The notes under the pieces are model-generated. The model ran no database searches, had not been told where the DNA came from, and saw nothing but the letters and a program-made list of their open reading frames with translations. The translations under genes and the position numbers were made by a program. Shown piece after piece: positions 6,327-10,318 of a stretch of 10,318 nt of DNA. The DNA is taken from the NCBI GenBank assembly GCA_016872875.1, contig VGYW01000299.1:1-10318 (forward strand), written 5' to 3'. The DNA comes from Planctomycetota bacterium (lineage in GTDB: Bacteria; Planctomycetota; PUPC01; DSUN01). The number at the start of each line of letters is the position of its first letter. The stretch's first letter is position 1.

Positions 6327-6423
6327 GAGGATGAATGGATGAATGGATGGTTGGATGAATGACGGAGCGAGGCGAATGCGTTCTCTTTCATTCATCCATT
6401 CATCCACCCATCCATTCATCCTC
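6327..6423. repeat. Long imperfect inverted repeat of ATGG/ATGA words (hairpin B)
   Basis: Arms 6327-6362 and 6388-6423 are 36 nt each and pair with four mismatches around a 25-nt loop. The word composition is the same as in the hairpin at 370-432, and 6398-6421 is identical to 409-432 over 24 nt. It fills most of the gap between the secreted-protein gene and the FIST lipoprotein gene. It ends 25 nt before the Shine-Dalgarno of the latter, so it may form part of its 5' leader or insulate the two genes. No T-run follows. Confidence 0.9.
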
Positions 6424-6460
6424 TTTGGTTCCGGCGCCAGTCCGCTTTAGGAGATAGCCC

Positions 6461-7489
6461 ATGGCTGTTCGCACCGCCCTTCTTGGCCTCATCCTCGTGG
6501 TTGCTGGCTGCGCGCCGCAGTTGCGCGAGAGCTACGAATCGGCCCGCGCGCGCCCGGGCAGCGAGATGTACTTCCTGGTGAGCAGCGCATCGGGCACGGA
6601 CCCTTACAAGACGGGGCGCCTTGCGGCCGAGCGGCTCAGCAAGCGGCTCCTCCACCCGCCCCACGCGGTCATCGTGGCTGAGTGCTTCGACGGCGAGGCC
6701 CGCAAGCGCGAGGCGCTCCGCGGCATCTGCTCCGTGCTCCCCCGTGAGGCCGTCTTCGGCGGCGCCACCTACGGGGCGTTCACCCACGCGGGCGTGGGCG
6801 ACCGCGACTCCGTGGCGTTGCTCGCTATCGCGGGGGAGGGCATCTCCGTGGCCGCGGCGCTCCAGCAGAACCTGGGCACGGCCAAGCTGAGCGCCGAGAA
6901 GGACCAGGCGGAAATCCAGCAACGCCTCCGCGCCGCGGGCGCCGCGCTCGCCGCTAAGCTCCCGAAAAGCGACGACCGCCGCCTCGCCATCGTGATTGCC
7001 GACGCCCACTCGCCCAAGAACGCCCCACTCGTCGAGGGCCTTCAGGAGGGCCTCTCCAAGTCCTTCCCCATCACCGGCGGGGCAGTGAACAAGAACGCCG
7101 GGCAGACCTACGTCTACTTTCAGGGCAGGATGTTCCAGGACAGCGCGGTCGCTCTCATGCTCAGCGGCGCACTGCGGACCGCGATGGTCGGCCGCCAGGC
7201 GAAGGAGGGCGCGCAGGTGGTCGCCACGGCTGGCGAGGCCGCGGCGAGCGCCTTCCAGGCATTCCGCGGCCAGCCCGTGGCCGTGCTGGCCTTCGACTGT
7301 GCCGGCCGCAAGGGCAAGCTGGCGAACGTCGAGGACGAGCTCCTCGCCATCCGCAAGGCCGTGGGTGCCGAGTTGCCCCTCTTCGGCTGCTACTGCGCCG
7401 GCGAGATCGGCCCCCCGGAGGGCTCCAAGCCCAACTCCCCCTCCGTCGGCGTCGGCTGGCACATCATGCTCACCGTCATCGGCCGCTGA
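6461..7489 (+). CDS. FIST-domain lipoprotein
   Basis: A 342-aa protein with ATG 6461 preceded by AGGAGAT at 6449-6455, an ideal spacing. The N-terminus MAVRTALLGLILVVAGC is a lipoprotein signal peptide; the lipobox VAGC predicts lipidation of Cys17 after cleavage. The mature part has the FIST_N/FIST_C layout: an early strand MYFLVSSASGTDPYKTGR (36-53), FGGATYGAF (99-107) followed by DSVALLAI, then a C-terminal part with VAVLAFDCAGRKG (273-285) and the hallmark FGCYCAGEIGPPEG (308-321). FIST domains are presumed small-ligand (amino-acid-like) sensors, usually in cytoplasmic signalling proteins; here no kinase, cyclase or methyl-accepting part is attached, so the protein would be a stand-alone sensor or binder at the membrane outside the cytoplasm. 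It stands alone between two repeat-rich gaps and is probably its own transcription unit. The ligand is unknown. Confidence 0.85.
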   Translation: MAVRTALLGLILVVAGCAPQLRESYESARARPGSEMYFLVSSASGTDPYKTGRLAAERLSKRLLHPPHAVIVAECFDGEARKREALRGICSVLPREAVFGGATYGAFTHAGVGDRDSVALLAIAGEGISVAAALQQNLGTAKLSAEKDQAEIQQRLRAAGAALAAKLPKSDDRRLAIVIADAHSPKNAPLVEGLQEGLSKSFPITGGAVNKNAGQTYVYFQGRMFQDSAVALMLSGALRTAMVGRQAKEGAQVVATAGEAAASAFQAFRGQPVAVLAFDCAGRKGKLANVEDELLAIRKAVGAELPLFGCYCAGEIGPPEGSKPNSPSVGVGWHIMLTVIGR

Positions 7490-7507
7490 CCGCCCATCTG
7501 AGCCCAG

Positions 7508-7783
7508 GAGTATGGCCCCCAATTCTGGTAAGGTCCTTCGGCGCCGAAGCTCCGAACGGAGCATACTATAGCAGCCCAGGGCGAAGCCCTGGGACAGGCG
7601 GGCGGCCAGATCCAGCCCTGTAGGGGCGTACTACTCGCCCTGGGCACGAAGTGGCGCCCGGAACCGCATAGTACGCCCTTTCAGGGCTGGTCCACCTACC
7701 GCGCCCCCTTCTTCGCCCTGGGCTGCTATAGTACGCCCCTGTCGGGGCCCCGGAGTAGTCCACCAGAATTGGGGGCCATACTC
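7508..7783. mobile_element. 276-bp MITE-like element with nested inverted repeats, non-coding
   Basis: The ends, 7508-7529 and 7762-7783, are perfect 22-bp inverted repeats (GAGTATGGCCCCCAATT... and its complement). Inside, 7564-7586 pairs perfectly with 7711-7733 (23 bp), and further in 7612-7633 pairs with 7669-7690 (22 bp, 2 mismatches). About half of the element is thus in three concentric stems, with small local hairpins between them (7536-7549, 7549-7562, 7575-7593). No credible reading frame runs through it. This architecture fits a miniature inverted-repeat transposable element moved by a transposase elsewhere, or a large REPIN-like foldback. No clear target duplication was found; TA at 7511-7512 and 7779-7780 just inside each end would fit a TA-duplicating (IS630/Tc1-like) origin, but this is only suggestive. 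Confidence 0.75.
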
Positions 7784-7799
7784 GGCACCCAGGACCCAC

Positions 7800-7828
7800 T
7801 TGCGCGCCCGGCTCAGTTGGGCTATCAT
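7800..7828 (+). promoter_or_regulatory. Sigma70-like promoter for the DNA methyltransferase gene
   Basis: TTGCGC at 7800-7805 (3 of 6 matches to the -35 consensus) and TATCAT at 7823-7828 (5 of 6 to the -10) are separated by exactly 17 nt. Transcription would start near 7835 and leave a leader of about 45 nt before ATG 7881. The promoter lies 16 bp outside the palindromic element at 7508-7783. Supported only by sequence match and position. Confidence 0.5.
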
Positions 7829-7880
7829 TCCGGCGAGCGGCGCGCGAGGAAGCGAGGAACCGTTTCGCGAGCGGCAGCCA

Positions 7881-10318
7881 ATGTCGGCGAAGCAAAACGA
7901 CCTCTGGGTGCAATTCGACCCCAGCCTGTCCCTCCCCGCCGTGGCTGACAGCCTGGTCGGTTCGACAAGGAACCTGATGCGGGCAGCGCGCAACGAGGAG
8001 GAACTGCGCATCGGGTTCGAAAAGGCGCTGGACCCGCTTCTGCGCCACCTTGGCATCGCCCGCGACCCCCACTACGAAAAGACCGTCTACCACAGCACCG
8101 GCACGGGCCGCGCCGATGCCGTTCACGGCCAGGTCCTGCTCGAGTACGAAGGACCCCGAGCATTCCGCTCGCAGGCCGTGGTCCGGCACTGCTTCGGGCA
8201 GCTTGCGGAGTACATCGGGGGTGAGGCGAGGGCGGATCGGCCCGCCATGTTCGTCGAGGACCCCAAGTTCGTCGGCGTGGGCTTCGACGGTGAGAGCATC
8301 TTCTTCGTTCACTACCGGGGGCCGAAAGTCAAGCCCTGGGTTGAGCTGGACCCCGAAGACTTCGTGCTGATGGGGCCGTACCCCTTCGAGCAGGCCGCGG
8401 CAAAGACTCTACTGACGTACATGCGCGCGCTTTCGCGCCAACTCCTGACAGCGGAGGAGTTGGCAAGAGCCTTCGCTCCACGGGGCGAGATCGCGCCCTG
8501 GGTTGTCAATGCTCTGGTGGATGCCCTGGCCAACTGGCCGAACAGCCCTCGCGTGCGCACGTTCTTCGACGAATGGCGCCGCCTCTTCGGAATCGTCTAT
8601 GGCGAAGGCTTCGCCACACACGGAGCCGAGGAAGCTGAGAGCCTCCGCCGCGCCTACGGCTTGGCACCCAAGGCCGACCTCCAGAGCCTGCTGTTCTGTG
8701 TCCACACCTACTTCGCCCTTCTCATGAAGCTGCTCGCCGCGGAACTCATCTCGATCTCCAAGACCTCCTTCATGTCCTCATTCTGCCACGATCTGGCGAA
8801 CAGCGATGACCCTGAACTGGACGCGAAGCTGGCAGCCGTTGAGAGCGGAGGCGTCTATGCCAAGCGCGGGATCACCAACTTCCTGGAAGGCGACTTCTTC
8901 CGCTGGTACCTCGATGCTCTCTCTCCGCCACTGAGGTACAGGATCAGGGAGCTTGCGGGCGCCCTGGGTGGATTTGAACCGGCCACGTCCTCCATCACGC
9001 CAGAGGTGCAGCGGGACCTCCTCAAGAAGCTCTACCAATACCTGGTTCCCCAAGAGGTGCGGCATGATCTGGGTGAGTACTACACGCCCGACTGGCTGGC
9101 GGAGCTGACACTTGATGAGGCCGGCTACGATGGGAGCACGCACAAGCGCTTTCTGGACCCCGCCTGCGGTTCCGGCACCTTCCTTTCGCTCGCCATCCAG
9201 CGGGCCAGGGAGTTCGGCGCGGAACAGGGCGAGCCGCCCCGCGAGACGGCCAAGCGCATCCTCGCCAACGTCTGGGGCTTCGACCTCAATCCCCTCGCCG
9301 TGATAGCGGCCCGAACAAACTACCTCTTCGCGCTCGGCGATCTGCTGCATGAGGTCGAGAACCCGGAAATTCCTGTCTACCTCGCTGATTCCATCCTTTG
9401 GCCCCAGCGCGCAGGCGCCCTTTCCGCCGAAGACTACGTGCCTGTACCGACGACCGTGAAGGTGTTTCACGTCCCCACGCTTTGGGTGAAGAACAACGGC
9501 TTCCTGATGCGCAGGGCCGCCCCGCTGGTGGAGGAGATGACCAGGGCGAAGTACTCTCCTGCCGAAGCCCTCAAGCGCCTCAAGCGCAAGGGGCTTGTGC
9601 TGCCGGGCAAGGAGAGCGTCGTGCGCAGCTTCTATGAGGAACTGTCGGAGCTGGAGGAGCGCGGGGAGAACGGCATCTGGGCTCGCTTTCTAAAGAACGC
9701 GTTTGCCCCGATGGTCGCGGGGAAGTTCGACTATGTGGTAGGCAACCCGCCCTGGATTCGCTGGGGGTATCTATCCCAGGACTACCGCAACGCGACGCTT
9801 GGAATGTGGAAGGACTACGGGCTGTTCTCTCTTGGGGGCATGGCGGCTCGGCTCGGCGGCGGAGAGAAGGACTTTTCCATGCTGTTCACCTATGCCGCGA
9901 TGGACTTCTACGTGGCCGACAAGGGGAAGCTCGCCTTCCTCATCACCCAGGAGGTCTTCAAGTCGAAGGGGGCCGGCGAGGGGTTCCGCCGCTTCAGACT
10001 GGGCGACCGCACACCCTTCCGCATCCTCAAAGCCCACGACCTCGTCCATGTCCAGCCCTTCGAGGGTGCCGCCAACAAGACCGCCATCCTCGTCGCCCGC
10101 AAGGGCGAGCCCACCCGCTACCCCGTCCCATACACTGTCTGGCGCCGCAAGCCCCGCGTCGGGCGGATTCCCACGGACACGCCCCACAAGGTCGCCCTCT
10201 CGCGCCTCCAGAAGACTCGGCTCCTCGCCAAGCCCATGGAAGGCATGACTGGCTCATGGCAGACCCTTAGCCCCGGCCAAGAGCGACTCGCACCGATCAA
10301 GGGCGACAATGCCTACCT
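7881..10318 (+). CDS. Restriction-modification N6-adenine DNA methyltransferase with N-terminal nuclease-like domain (type IIG/Eco57I-like), 3' truncated by window
   Basis: The frame is open from ATG 7881 to the window end (812 codons visible). It would methylate adenine N6 in a specific DNA site and possibly cut unmodified DNA from the same chain. Residues ~38-110 look like a PD-(D/E)XK domain: EKALDPLLRHLGI, then GRADAVHGQVLLEYE with Asp79, Glu88 and Glu90, where Lys would be usual at 90. A helical region follows (~185-390). The methyltransferase core has HDLGEYYTP (396-403), the SAM motif FLDPACGSGTFL (424-435), WGFDLNPLAV (465-474, Asp468) and the catalytic FDYVVGNPPW (616-625), then KDFSMLFTYAAMDFYVADKGKLAFLITQEVFKS-type blocks typical of Eco57I-like methylases. 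The target-recognition region is probably beyond the window. No good Shine-Dalgarno precedes ATG 7881 (GAGGAA at 7854-7859 is too far). No restriction, helicase or specificity partner lies upstream, which favours a single-chain enzyme. Confidence 0.88.
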   Translation, partial: MSAKQNDLWVQFDPSLSLPAVADSLVGSTRNLMRAARNEEELRIGFEKALDPLLRHLGIARDPHYEKTVYHSTGTGRADAVHGQVLLEYEGPRAFRSQAVVRHCFGQLAEYIGGEARADRPAMFVEDPKFVGVGFDGESIFFVHYRGPKVKPWVELDPEDFVLMGPYPFEQAAAKTLLTYMRALSRQLLTAEELARAFAPRGEIAPWVVNALVDALANWPNSPRVRTFFDEWRRLFGIVYGEGFATHGAEEAESLRRAYGLAPKADLQSLLFCVHTYFALLMKLLAAELISISKTSFMSSFCHDLANSDDPELDAKLAAVESGGVYAKRGITNFLEGDFFRWYLDALSPPLRYRIRELAGALGGFEPATSSITPEVQRDLLKKLYQYLVPQEVRHDLGEYYTPDWLAELTLDEAGYDGSTHKRFLDPACGSGTFLSLAIQRAREFGAEQGEPPRETAKRILANVWGFDLNPLAVIAARTNYLFALGDLLHEVENPEIPVYLADSILWPQRAGALSAEDYVPVPTTVKVFHVPTLWVKNNGFLMRRAAPLVEEMTRAKYSPAEALKRLKRKGLVLPGKESVVRSFYEELSELEERGENGIWARFLKNAFAPMVAGKFDYVVGNPPWIRWGYLSQDYRNATLGMWKDYGLFSLGGMAARLGGGEKDFSMLFTYAAMDFYVADKGKLAFLITQEVFKSKGAGEGFRRFRLGDRTPFRILKAHDLVHVQPFEGAANKTAILVARKGEPTRYPVPYTVWRRKPRVGRIPTDTPHKVALSRLQKTRLLAKPMEGMTGSWQTLSPGQERLAPIKGDNAY

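Noticed and set aside
7503..7794. CCCAGGA at 7503-7509 and 7788-7794 as a target-site duplication of the palindromic element
   Set aside because: The left copy overlaps the inverted repeat by two bases and the right copy starts four bases beyond it, so the two are not placed as a true duplication would be.
7800..7880. In-frame TTG at 7800 as an earlier start for the methyltransferase
   Set aside because: It coincides with the -35 element of a plausible promoter, has no Shine-Dalgarno, and the added residues are not patterned; ATG 7881 is preferred.

Overview
The window is about 10.3 kb of GC-rich bacterial DNA with almost all genes on the + strand. No rRNA, tRNA, CRISPR array or complete insertion sequence with a transposase was seen. 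The GC-rich coding, the short-word intergenic hairpins (ATCC/ATTC words and CTCTCCC...GGGAGAG elements), and a secreted protein with NEW3-like and CBM9-like domains would fit an uncultivated Planctomycetota-type (PVC or neighbouring) genome. That placement is an inference from style, not from a marker gene.

Layout. (1) 1-309 is the 3' end of an unrecognised gene with a hydrophobic segment. (2) 310-467 is a gap with a perfect 25-bp inverted repeat. (3) 468-6292 is a tight run of five co-directional genes whose ends overlap by 4, 4, 1 and 4 nt: class II glycerate kinase, a TIM-barrel sugar isomerase/epimerase-like protein, a Maf-TrmB fusion, a protein with a coiled coil and a nuclease-like but degenerate C-terminal half, and a secreted NEW3/CBM9-like protein. 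(4) 6293-6460 is a gap with a second long hairpin of the same word family as the one at 370-432. (5) 6461-7489 is a FIST-domain lipoprotein. (6) 7490-7880 is a 391-bp gap almost filled by a 276-bp non-coding element with 22-bp perfect terminal inverted repeats and two further nested pairs of inverted repeats, followed by a sigma70-like promoter. (7) 7881 to the window end is the first ~812 codons of a large restriction-modification type N6-adenine DNA methyltransferase with an N-terminal nuclease-like domain.

How the parts relate. The five-gene run is probably one transcript with translational coupling, but its products do unrelated jobs: carbon metabolism, nucleotide-pool cleaning plus tRNA m7G46 methylation, and a secreted binding protein. 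It is an operon of convenience more than a pathway; only glycerate kinase and the isomerase-like protein plausibly share sugar-acid metabolism. The restriction-modification gene has its own promoter and lies behind the palindromic element, which suggests a separate accessory unit.

Most unusual observations: the nested palindromic MITE-like element at 7508-7783; a three-copy REP-like cluster read in frame through the 5' end of the secreted-protein gene; the Maf-TrmB fusion starting at a TTG codon; and a 7-nt tandem repeat that forms both the end of the glycerate kinase gene and the start of the next gene. I saw no convincing wholly new multi-gene system. The palindromic element is the best candidate for something undescribed.
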